A program made the translations under genes and the position numbers. A stretch of DNA of 64,000 nt from Brugia malayi (taxonomy: Eukaryota > Nematoda > Chromadorea > Rhabditida > Onchocercidae), in assembly GCF_000002995.4 (NCBI RefSeq), contig NW_025062479.1, forward strand, positions 12,787,721 to 12,851,720, written 5' to 3'. Within the stretch, counting starts at the first letter, position 1. Each line of letters starts with the position of its first letter. The notes beneath the pieces were generated by a model. It searched no databases and had not been told where the DNA came from. It saw only the letters and a program-made list of their open reading frames with translations. Shown here one piece after another: positions 14,001-22,771 of the stretch.

Positions 14001-17000
14001 GCACCTGAAATGACGAATTCGAAATCACGCGCATGTAGATTTGTTGATGAAAATGGAATTTCAGTAATGTTACCGGTATGAAATTAGTTAATCATGAAAT
14101 AATTGATAATGTAATATAGTGAGCTACACAGTGAGCTACACATGCGGGAAGATCCAGGTAACCGTATATACATGTGGTTACATGGTTGAACCAAAGTCTA
14201 GTGAGACCACGTATAAGATTGACTTTGTTTAGTATCCAGCTGCCACTACTGTAATAAAGTAGCCATCGTGCGAATGAAATGTTGCTTTTAGTATGACTTA
14301 CGACGAGCTTTTGCGCGTTATTGCGTTCGTAATGGAGTAAATCGTCTGAAAAGATATGATTGTGGTAAAGTGTTTGGACGTCCCGATGCTGCTGGTAAAA
14401 CTTCCATTTTTCTAAACATAATGTGCTCATCTGTTTATGAAGAAATTTTTGCTGGGATTAAAATGTATCATGTTTCAATCGGTAACATCAACCGCTCTTT
14501 GGTCAAAATATCAACCACTTTTGAGCTTTCAAAACACTTTTAAATATTTTTTTTTAAACCATGTATGATCGGCTATTTACGAAGAGTTTTTGCACGCTAT
14601 TGCATTCGTAATGGAATAAATTGGCTATTTAGGTTATTTGTGATACAAAACTTTATATTGCAACACTATAAATCTCGGAAATTTCGCTTTCACTGTTAAT
14701 GCAGTGCTGAATATCTTATTCATCATTCATCATCGTGTACATGTACAATAATTATCTTATAAATTTTCTATATGTAGCAGCTGATTGTAATAGATTATCA
14801 TGAGCGATGATTCTAATACATTTGTAAAATCCATCCAGTTTTTTAAATGCATGTATGATCTGGTAGCCTTCTCACATGTAATATATTTGCAGTCAGCATG
14901 CATCCCATTGAGCGTATTGAATTCGCTATTGATGCTGTTGGTCCGATAAGTTCATCGCAAATGCTTACAGCCGATATACTGTGCATTACTATCGAGACAG
15001 TCCATCAGCTTGATTGTATATCGTCGCATAAATGGGAAATCCGGATGGGACATCGGGATTTAATTATTGCTGCCATTTTGTATCTTGGTTTCGGTGATTT
15101 CAGCACACAGAACAAAATACTAAATATTCTGTACGCGATTGCAACATCAAACAGTTAGTTTTGTAGTTTGACCGAAGTATCGTTGTTGTTCATTGTTGAA
15201 AGTTAGATTTGCATTCGCAAAACCAAACATTACAGCCAATATTGAGTCTCCGGAAACGAAGAAATATACTCATTATGTATTGAAGCAAAATGACTGCAAT
15301 GTATGTCAGTGAATTAGAGTTATTCCAGACATTAAAAGCACGAAAAGAGAGTAGTGGAGGTATCTACTTAGAACTCAAAAAAAAAAATGACGATTATCCG
15401 ATGTATTCTTGCACTGATAGACCTTTCCAGCACTGAATATTCGGATATTATACGCTTTTTTTTTTTTTTTCAGAAATGCTTAATCGTGAACAAAAAATCG
15501 AACGACTTCGGGCCGGTACGGAAATGTCATTCAGTCAAGCAAATTCACTGCTTAATGTTCTGGAAGGTGATGATTGCACATTAGAAGCGTTGGTAGCAAG
15601 GACGGAATGTCTGGTAAACTGTCGTGATGATCGTGTTCAGAAGCATTCTAAGAAGGCATTGAGTGACCTCACAAATTTAGCCATATTGTTGAAATGTTTC
15701 ATCGGTAAATGTTTTAATTCAAATTCTTCGAGTTTTTCCATGGAATCTTCTTAGAAACGCCATTATTTTATGGTTCAAATTCGGGTTCTTCATTTGTTGT
15801 TTTTACGAAATACATTCTGACATTGGTTGTATAAAAGGCAGAAATAGTACAACAAATCACTTCATTTGTTGTTAATGGATGATAATATTCTATGACACGG
15901 ACTTTTCCATTTTATATGATGTGATCTATCATGTGTTCATATATTTATTTTCAGATGATATGACTGAGCACATCTTGTTCGACGGCACTCTTTGTTATCG
16001 ACCACATACATACTGCAGTGGCCTCATGTTTCAGTTACGAGTACTCGTCCTGCATAAACAAACAATACGGCCTGTCATTATTGGTGCTGGAGGTAAGTTG
16101 ATTTCTTATCATTTAGTTGAAAAGCTAAATGGTAGTGTAATCCAGCAAGAAGAAATGTAAGAAGTAACATTTTTCCATTCACAGGTCGATATGATACCTT
16201 GCTAGATGACGAGCGTCATGCGCAAGATCTAATTCCTCCCACTCCACTATGCGCGGTTGGATGCAGTCTATCACTCGATATTCTTGCTCACTTTTGTTGC
16301 ACAAATAAACCGGGTAATTTTATCGAAAGTTATCGATTAGGCCATGTTATAGCATATAGGTCAGCTGCAAATGTGTTACATATAACGTAAGATCTGAATT
16401 ACCTCAACGAAGGAAGTAATGAAGGTATCGATTATTTCGCAATAGAACCGGGAATGAAAATGAGTACGGATTAGTGTACAAACTTTGAAACCGTCCTATG
16501 TATTCTATTAGTGGAACAATGTTGTCACTAATGTAGGCCATGTAATTTTTATATAAAAAATAAAAAAAAATCAATTTTCCAGTCATTTTCTTCCTCTAAT
16601 GGAAATTGAAAAATTAATTCTAATCTAAATGTTAGACTTTGGATCGGTTTGCGGTCAAGCATTAGTTTGTTCAGTCTCTGATCAGTTCCTAAAAACAACT
16701 GCAAATTTGGTGAAACAGATGTGGTCATGCGGAATCCAGACAGATGTTTTACATGACCCAGTCGCTCCGATGCAAATAACGGAACTTATTGTAACATTTA
16801 TTCAAATTCTTGTCATGCACACTTTATTCAAGTAGCTTTTTCCTGTTTTTTTTTTTTTAAATGGAGGGGAAGAAAAAACGTGGAAATTTGTGAAATATTG
16901 TTTTTGATAATGGAAACTACGGGTAAAAATAGTGAAGTTTAAAAGTTAATAGGATTCATTAAATTTAAGGCTGGAATTATGAAGTGATTTCTCCCTTTCA

Positions 17001-17942
17001 TTACCTGTGTTTTCCATTTTTGGTCGTTCAGTTTGTGTTGGGAAAACGACTGCTCAATCAGTCTGAGTTATGCTGATAAAAGTGATGATGCGTCAACATC
17101 TAATCTGATTCTTCACAGGAGCATTGTAACGAAACACATATCGAAATGCTGTTAGTGGTGTATGGAGAAAATGAAGTATTAACTCGTATCGGTGGTGTTG
17201 ACTTGGGCAAGCTTACGTTCGATGAAATGTTGAGTAAATTTGAGGTTTACCAGAATGATGTTTCCTTTGTGGAAGCATTTCCACATTTATCTAATATCAC
17301 TTCGCCTGTAAGGCACTCGCTAAACACACTACCAGTAGCTGCCACTCCTGCTAGCCTGAACGTGAGATATGCTTTAACCGAGAAACCGGCAGCTCATATC
17401 CGAAAAAGGAATGAGGTAGGTTCTCTATATATTTATGAATAAATGATGTTAATTTCATATTACCTAAAATGAAGTTAAAATGAATAATGATCGTTTATTT
17501 TATTTGCACATTTCTAGCAAATAGCTATTGTTTGGAATAATAAACAGAAAAAAGGTGTCAATCACTCTTTTGTCTTTTGAAATTTTGTGCTACGTTAGTT
17601 CTGAATTCAGTTGGAACTAACGATCAAGTTTTTTAGACTCAAATTCGTGCTTGTCTGCAAAAAGTGGTTATTGCTTTGGCGCCTCAAACAGTGGTTGAAG
17701 TAGTCGTCACGGAAATCTCAGTGGATGCAATTCGTCTGCTTGCAACACTTATTGATCGTAATTTCACAGTGGACGAACTTTTGAGTGCTTTCACGGCTGC
17801 TGCAAAGCAACTAAGCAAATTCAAACGGGAATTCAAGCGGATAGAGGAAGTGATTGAACCATTCTTTCAACTCAAGAATACCTCACCTATTGTACTGTAT
17901 TCAAAACAAGATTGTAATGGTTATTACAAATTAATACTTTAA
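6782..17942 (+). CDS. gcn-2: eIF2alpha kinase GCN2 (complete, 26 exons)
   Basis: Exons: 6782-6943, 7380-7504, 7686-7788, 7896-8018, 8150-8398, 8797-9005, 9220-9295, 9539-9681, 9837-10093, 10142-10313, 10594-10832, 11163-11362, 11642-11932, 12364-12578, 12913-13039, 13112-13243, 13396-13518, 13875-14075, 14292-14394, 14893-15153, 15474-15704, 15955-16092, 16185-16313, 16636-16790, 17119-17415, 17637-17942. All phases agree and give 1588 residues, normal for GCN2 (about 1590-1690 in other species). Domain order RWD, pseudokinase, kinase, HisRS-like, C-terminal domain is unique to GCN2, which is activated by uncharged tRNA and stalled ribosomes and phosphorylates eIF2alpha in the cytosol. The ATG at 6782 has an in-frame TAA at 6746. 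The gene ends with YSKQDCNGYYKLIL, like other GCN2 C-termini. Intron 6 is GC-AG; the donor of exon 4 (GTGCTG) is weak. I saw no broken catalytic residue. Confidence 0.93.
8150..8398 (+). other. gcn-2: gcn-2 exon 5: charged linker
   Basis: Exon 5 encodes residues 172-254. It begins with a highly charged stretch (RQRVRSEQRDREDVV) that continues the charged run ending exon 4, as in the charged region between the RWD domain and pseudokinase of GCN2 in other species. The rest is polar and not recognisable. Both ends are phase 0: acceptor ATCTCAG at 8149 and donor GTAATT at 8399. Confidence 0.8.
8797..10093 (+). other. gcn-2: gcn-2 exons 6-9: pseudokinase domain
   Basis: Residues 255-482. The domain opens with HELFITEWTF; GCN2 pseudokinases have a similar EWT near the start. 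Exons 6 and 7 join across a GC-AG intron to give a beta-4/beta-5 region EINVCVIIGQNIDG. Exon 8 has the helix LLDGLRFLHERN, then HFDLD at 373-377 where an active kinase has HRDLK, and LSDY where it has DFG. The lost Arg, Lys and DFG motif fit a catalytically dead domain that regulates the adjacent kinase. Exons 8 and 9 join through a split AGG codon. Confidence 0.87.
9006..9219 (+). other. gcn-2: GC-AG intron 6 of gcn-2
   Basis: No GT donor in the exon-6 frame has the phase needed to reach the exon-7 frame through the TTGCAG acceptor at 9219. A GC donor, TTTG|GCAAGC at 9005/9006, has the right phase (2) and produces a continuous beta strand EINVCVIIGQNIDG that matches the spacing of the GCN2 pseudokinase family. 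The exon-6 frame stays open 196 bases further, to a TAA at about 9199-9201, so the intron boundary cannot be inferred from stops alone. Confidence 0.65.
10142..13243 (+). other. gcn-2: gcn-2 exons 10-16: active protein kinase domain
   Basis: Residues 483-941. Glycine loop GKGGFG at 529-534, beta-3 lysine K551 (YAIKR), alpha-C glutamate E569, an acidic Ser-rich insert between beta strands (about 591-705) typical of eIF2alpha kinases, hinge MEYCEKSTL, catalytic loop HRDIKPMN from H778 with D780, DFG at 798-800, and activation segment ending in IGTALYIAPE (APE at 834-836), which is GCN2-like. Exon 16 has DRPSVQILLES, the end of the C lobe. T824 and T829 are candidate autophosphorylation positions by comparison with the family. 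All residues needed for catalysis are present. Confidence 0.93.
14119..14142 (+). repeat. Two perfect tandem copies of a 12-bp unit in gcn-2 intron 18
   Basis: The unit gtgagctacaca occurs twice in direct succession within the intron between exons 18 and 19. It has no apparent coding or splice role. Confidence 0.8.
14577..14621 (+). pseudogene. Diverged copy of the gcn-2 exon-19 core inside the next intron
   Basis: These 45 bases match 14298-14342 in exon 19 with six mismatches. Read in the exon frame they encode LRRVFARYCIRNGIN, against LRRAFARYCVRNGVN in the exon. Three of the six changes are silent and three are conservative (A to V, V to I twice). The relic has no good acceptor directly before it, and 7 extra bases separate it from a 'tatgat' resembling the exon start, so it is probably a dead duplicate rather than an alternative exon. 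Confidence 0.7.
17637..17942 (+). other. gcn-2: gcn-2 exon 26: C-terminal domain
   Basis: Residues 1488-1588. The last exon encodes TQIRACLQKVVIALAPQTVVEVVVTEI followed by a basic helical stretch KQLSKFKREFKRIEE and the terminal YSKQDCNGYYKLIL. In other species the GCN2 C-terminal domain dimerises and contacts ribosomes and tRNA through basic residues. The stop TAA is at 17940-17942. Confidence 0.88.
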
Positions 17943-18867
17943 AAGGATTTTATTTATGTCATCGAAATGATTGATTTCATTTTAGATATTGGAATGAATA
18001 TTTGTGATCCTAGCTTGTAGTTTATTGCAGTTTTAGTTACATATCATTTTTTTAAATTACCAATCAACATAAATATTTTTCATTTCTCAATTGTTGGGCT
18101 TGCGACATGGCTGAATTCTCTTCTCTTTCTGTGAAAAATTAATTACGAACAATTCCAATCTTCCATTTTTATTTCCCTTTTTTGTACGAAATTGTTATTT
18201 TCGTTTGTAATTTGTTACTAACTTTTCTCTCAGTGATTCAGTTTTGTTTGTTTTCATTCAATATTTGCATGGAATTGTTCTCGAATATCCCTGAAAAAAT
18301 TCTAAATCGTATTGATTGCTACTGATACGTACAACTTGTGTCTACTACCACTGCAAATGAATTAATGTGCTAGACATGGATCTACTTTGAGCCAAATTCT
18401 GTTACAGTTCCCGATTTTGTACTAAAAATACAAAACATTTTTTGTTGCAATATATTCAAGATACGATTCCTATTACTTGAAGGGGAATGATTTGAATTTC
18501 TTTTTGAGAAGCTGCATAAGACTAGTTCGGATAATAAATCAAAATTCAATAAAGAATTACTACTTTTAGTTCTAAGGATTTCACGTATCTTTTCTTATCC
18601 ATCTTTTATAGAAGCATATTAGATTTCTCAACAAACTTATCTAACTTGGATTCATCAGTATTCACTGAATGAACAGTTTGGTTACATTAGAATTTTTATT
18701 AATTATGTAAAATATATAATGATGCTAACGGAAATAAATTGAGGGGAAGAATGTAAGAAAAGCTTATCCGGTTGGGAAATTTGTACTGCATGTTTTGCAT
18801 GAAATGCGTACTTTTATTTTTCCCATTGATTATCAAGTTTCAAACCAGAGTCAAGTTATTCAAACAT
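17943..18867. other. gcn-2 3' flank; tail-to-tail spacer
   Basis: This is non-coding on both strands as far as I can see. AATAAA occurs at 18533-18538 and 18548-18553; either could end the gcn-2 transcript, though 600 bases of 3' UTR would be long for a nematode. The minus-strand microprotein transcript would end near 18850. Confidence 0.4.
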
Positions 18868-18873
18868 TTTATT
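18868..18873 (-). terminator. AATAAA poly(A) signal of the microprotein gene
   Basis: The minus-strand AATAAA begins 27 bases beyond the TGA stop of the 49-codon frame, the compact spacing usual for short nematode mRNAs. Confidence 0.6.
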
Positions 18874-18899
18874 TCACTCAATATATCGGTTAAATCCAC

Positions 18900-19049
18900 T
18901 CAATCATTTCTGGCCAATGGTAAAACTGAGTAAAAGGGGATTATAGCAGTCACACCGAACAGGTTTGCCGTATTTTCATATGGTGTGATTGGAGTTGACT
19001 CAAGCTGTCGTCCTTTCCACTTCGTTAACGTTCCCGACACATCCGGCAT
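18900..19049 (-). CDS. 49-residue membrane microprotein, unrecognised
   Basis: A single minus-strand frame of 49 codons begins MPDVSGTLTKWKGRQ and ends in ARND then TGA. The N-terminal half is polar and basic; residues 29-46 (NLFGVTAIIPFYSVLPLA) form one likely membrane segment. The ATG lies 7 bases after a strong acceptor, GCAG at 19060-19057, which fits a spliced-leader trans-splice site, and an AATAAA follows 27 bases after the stop. Codon use has more C and G than the surrounding DNA. This layout supports a real, self-contained gene. Small single-span proteins of this size are common as subunits of mitochondrial complexes or translocases, but I do not recognise the sequence, and that is only a guess. 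It lies tail to tail with gcn-2. Confidence 0.6.
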   Translation of the reverse strand: MPDVSGTLTKWKGRQLESTPITPYENTANLFGVTAIIPFYSVLPLARND

Positions 19050-19056
19050 TTTGAAT

Positions 19057-19061
19057 CTGCA
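19057..19061 (-). promoter_or_regulatory. Likely trans-splice acceptor before the microprotein ATG
   Basis: The minus strand reads TTTGCAG, then ATTCAAA, then the ATG. A 7-base leader after an acceptor with no upstream coding exon is the usual sign of spliced-leader addition in nematodes. Confidence 0.5.
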
Positions 19062-20051
19062 AATGCTCTTTCTAAAATATCGCTGTAGGCTCAAACAATG
19101 AGACGATGACCTTTGTCAGCTAGTATTTTTAAGCCAGAAATTCGGTGAATGGATTTAAAATTTTAATTAAGCCATTTCTTACACATATATATGCTACTCT
19201 GTCCGAAATTCCAAAAAAAAAAAAAAAAAAAAACATTGAAAAAATTTTACTTTGATGAAATAAGAGGTGATGCCTACTGACTGATAAAAGTTACTTTAAT
19301 CCCAAACGATTGTCACTGTTTTACGTCCCTCTCTCTTTTTTCCTTCAAATTTTTGTTTTGTTCCTCCTTTTTTCCATTCAGAATATTTGTTTCACAAAAC
19401 ATGATTTTCTTCATTTCGTAAATAATAGTTTTATAGACAGTCATATGGTCATTAGCTTTACATCTATGTACAAATCAAAATTGATTGAAGTTCGTTTTTC
19501 ATTACAACAAATCTCCATCTCAATTACTGTATTTTCTTTTTGGAAGCAGAATAAACCGTAACAGGTTGGTTGAAAATTATTTTCAGGAAGCATCCATAGT
19601 AATTCGTAGTTTTCTCTTCTATGAGTATCTGGGAAATTGGAAGTGAGATTAACAACAGGTATAAGCTCCTTTGTCAAATCATACTATATTATTTGGTGTT
19701 TAGAGAAGTAAACATCTTCTGATTTAACAGAAGTTGGTCCCTATAAGCTATGCTGTCACGAAAAACTTAAATCAGAATACATTAGATTTAATTCTTCCGA
19801 TTTTGGGGATAATCGAAACGAATAAAAGGTGTATATCACTGCCAACTATTGTAATCGGATAGAGCTATGAATACAGTGAGGATTACACTTCTTTTTGGTG
19901 AAGGGTTTAAAAATTTGAAGCAATGCTGGGATGTCAAGTGAGAATGGTAGAGATGGGTGAGAATTACTTACTGATCAATAGAAGTAATACATCTGGAGAT
20001 ATAGTTTTAACAGAAATGAAGAGAAGATGAATTCATCTCATCTTCAATTCT

Positions 20052-20076
20052 CCTTCCGGATGACTCATCCGGAAGG
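20052..20076. repeat. Perfect 12-bp inverted repeat with a 1-base centre
   Basis: The left arm is ccttccggatga, the centre is c, and the right arm is tcatccggaagg, the exact reverse complement of the left. It is GC-richer than its surroundings and would form a near-perfect palindrome or hairpin. Confidence 0.85.
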
Positions 20077-20263
20077 ATTCTTCCTCACCTAGTCATCCTT
20101 CTCATTTTTCCGGTTTAGCATGAAAAGAAATAAGGGAAAAACAGTGCATATTACAGTCAGTCAGTGGCTCTTTAAATACACCTCAGCAAGAAAAGGAGAT
20201 AGTGAACAGAGAAGGGACACACTGACAGCAGTAAGTGTTCGAAATAGACTGACTGGTGATGAA

Positions 20264-20470
20264 TGTGTGTCTGTGTTCGTATGTGTGTCCGTGCGTGCGT
20301 GTCTGTGTGTGTGCAGCGTGCATTAACCATTTTTACCTTCTTCGTATTGGATTTGATCAACGATGGTGAGTGATTCGTCCTTATTTCCCTTCCCATTCCC
20401 TTTCAATCTGTCCATTCTGTACACACATGCACACGCACACGTACACATACATACAGACACAGACAGACAC
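20264..20470. repeat. TG-rich tract and facing CA-rich tract forming an imperfect inverted repeat
   Basis: A TG-rich stretch (20264-20320) is followed about 100 bases later by a CA-rich stretch (20420-20470). Their outer ends, gaatgtgtgtctgtgtt and acacagacagacacattc, are close to reverse complements, so the pair could fold into one long hairpin. Confidence 0.65.
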
Positions 20471-22700
20471 ATTCAGTTTAGCTCTATCACACATTGATTC
20501 CAATTTGTCAATAGTATCTAGATGAGGTGAGGTGATATTGTAGATTGACACTGGGACTGGTCAGTTTGGTTTATTCATAAATATTTCGGTGAGATTTCGA
20601 TGAAGAACGAAATTTAGTTGACTTTAATGATTTCTGAAATTTGCATAACTGGAAAAGGTAATTTAATGATAATATTCCATTTCTCACATGCATATCTTTT
20701 TTCTTCACTGAAAAACTGACGAACAATTTATAAGTCTCTTATGTCAAGCAATCATTTTCTTCATTTCTGGAAATTTCTTCCAAGATTCAACGTTCATATG
20801 TTTCATCCTTCTTTCTTACCATTCCTTCCAACAGTGATATATTAATTTTTCATTTCATTTTTATGGCATTCAGAATCTCTGATAACCAGGAAAGATATCA
20901 GTTTTGAATTGTTTGGTTAAGGGTTTGATAATATTAAGATTATGGTTATTTCTGAAGATGGGAATGCACACTTCCTGATATTCCTTAGAAAACATGTGGA
21001 TGGATATAGACGAGATTAATGTCATAAAGTAGCTGTGACTTTAAGTCAGGTAATATTGCTGATGATTAGTAGGCATCATTCTTGATGATAAAGTGAAGTA
21101 TTGCTGAGCTGAGCAAGAAATGTACCTCGAAACACTGTTATCACAATTTGATATGTTCGAGTCAATTTGAATTCAGGTTTTTTCTCTTTTGTCATGTGCG
21201 CCTATGGGCGGCGACAGAAACTGATCGACAGTGTTACCTCTTCAAACATACCTTTCCAGAATCAATTCTTTATTTCTCGTAAATGTCCAAAATTTGTTTG
21301 TCGGAAATGATAAGCTTTTATTATTTGCTTAACCATCGACAACACTTTTTATCATTCATTCACCTTTCTATAATACTAATATCATATAATTTCATCAATG
21401 TAAAATTTAGGTTGAAAGACATGAGAGATACTTCATCCTTTGTCCTGTGTGTTTCACTGAGTGAGATGGTTTATTCAGGAATTGCTTAGTTGCATTCAAT
21501 TTGCATATTTTTTCATATCCTTTGTTATTTTATTTATATTTCTCTTTTATCTCAAGAATTTTCATCATCAGTGAGATGAAGGTAATAAGATATTGGGATG
21601 AACAGGTATCAAAATGTGCATTCAGGTTCATCCACTTATCCAGTAATTTGTTTACGTTTCATCATCTACTTTATGCTTTTATTTCTTTACCTTTTCCTTT
21701 CTTCTTTTCTTTTACTGTGGATATTGCAATATTTACTTAACTTTTGGTAGTGATCGAAGATCGCGACATTCCAATATATGCACATGCGCATATGTGACAC
21801 TCTGGAAGACAGTTGTTTGGTATGTTACAGCCAAGCTAGCATTATGTATATGTGTGCGTGGAAGTGAAATTTTCCTTTTGTTCATTTGTTTAAAATGCTA
21901 TTCGTAATTATTTTAAAAATGCCATTACCAGACATGTAAGAGATGAATGAAAATGAAACGATTAGCGCACAATTCGTAAAATTCCTCATTAAATCAGTTT
22001 GTTCATCTTTGACAAAACCGAAACATTTACAACAGCTGCTTTTCATGTCATCAGAACATAGAAGTGTTGTAATGACTAGTGCTGATAATAGTAAATTGTC
22101 TATCAAGGAGGACTATGGCTGATAAAGGAACAGCCAAATTCTCTTTAGGTATGCTAGCAGATTACTCAAAATTTCACACTGTTTACATAATTGCTACGCA
22201 TATATCTTTTCCTCTGAAATGATCCCTATCATGATGATGTGTTCATATCGCTATATACATTTGATATATTGAAGGATTCATTCTTTTAAAAATTGTTTGA
22301 TGGGTGGATGAAATGAAGTCTCTCATTTCTTCTTTGTCAGTTAATTTCATTCATTTAAATAATTTCTTCACCAAGTATGTAAGTTGATTCAAAATTTCAT
22401 ACATTTTTATCGAGCTTTTAATCTTAACACTAGCAATGTAAATCATTTGCATCAATTATAAATCTATTATTTTCGGACTTATTTGTCTAATATTTTAGAA
22501 GCTAGATTGAGGAATGATGAAGTCAACCATATTTATCAAACTTCTTCAGCTAACTATTATTATTTCTCATTATCTCTAATTGATATGATCTCTATCAGTT
22601 CTCTAAGCATCAAGAAAATTCCATTAATAGTTATTAAATTGCTTAATTGTTGCGTACTATAGAATGAACGTTGTTAAATCGACAAAGTGAAACAAAAGTA

Positions 22701-22771
22701 CCTTTATCTCTCTCTCTCATCCTTCCTCTCCCTCTCCCTCCCCCTACCCTCCCCCTCCTCCTCTCTCTTTT
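22701..22771 (+). repeat. CT-rich near-homopyrimidine tract
   Basis: About 70 bases of almost pure pyrimidine, mostly CT and CCT units, ending in CTCTCTTTTAG, which also has the form of a strong splice acceptor. No coding frame follows it. Confidence 0.75.

Larger units (their letters stand above)
13396..17415 (+). other. gcn-2: gcn-2 exons 17-25: histidyl-tRNA synthetase-like regulatory domain
   Basis: Residues 942-1487. Features of the HisRS fold are THAFIPF, the motif YDLRRAFARYCVRNG at residue 1050 (compare YDLT-PFARY in true HisRS), HPIERIEFAIDAVGP, and IGAGGRYDTLL; after this comes GQALVCSVSDQF. In GCN2 this domain binds uncharged tRNA rather than charging it. Active-site histidine-binding residues could not be judged by eye. 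A diverged copy of the exon-19 core lies in the intron at 14577-14621. Exon 24 and exon 25 join at GTAACA/CACAG, giving ITELIEHCNETHIEMLLVVYG. Confidence 0.87.

Noticed and set aside
20120..20396. Open frames on both strands rich in Cys-Val and His-Thr
   Set aside because: These are translations of the TG/CA repeat tracts.
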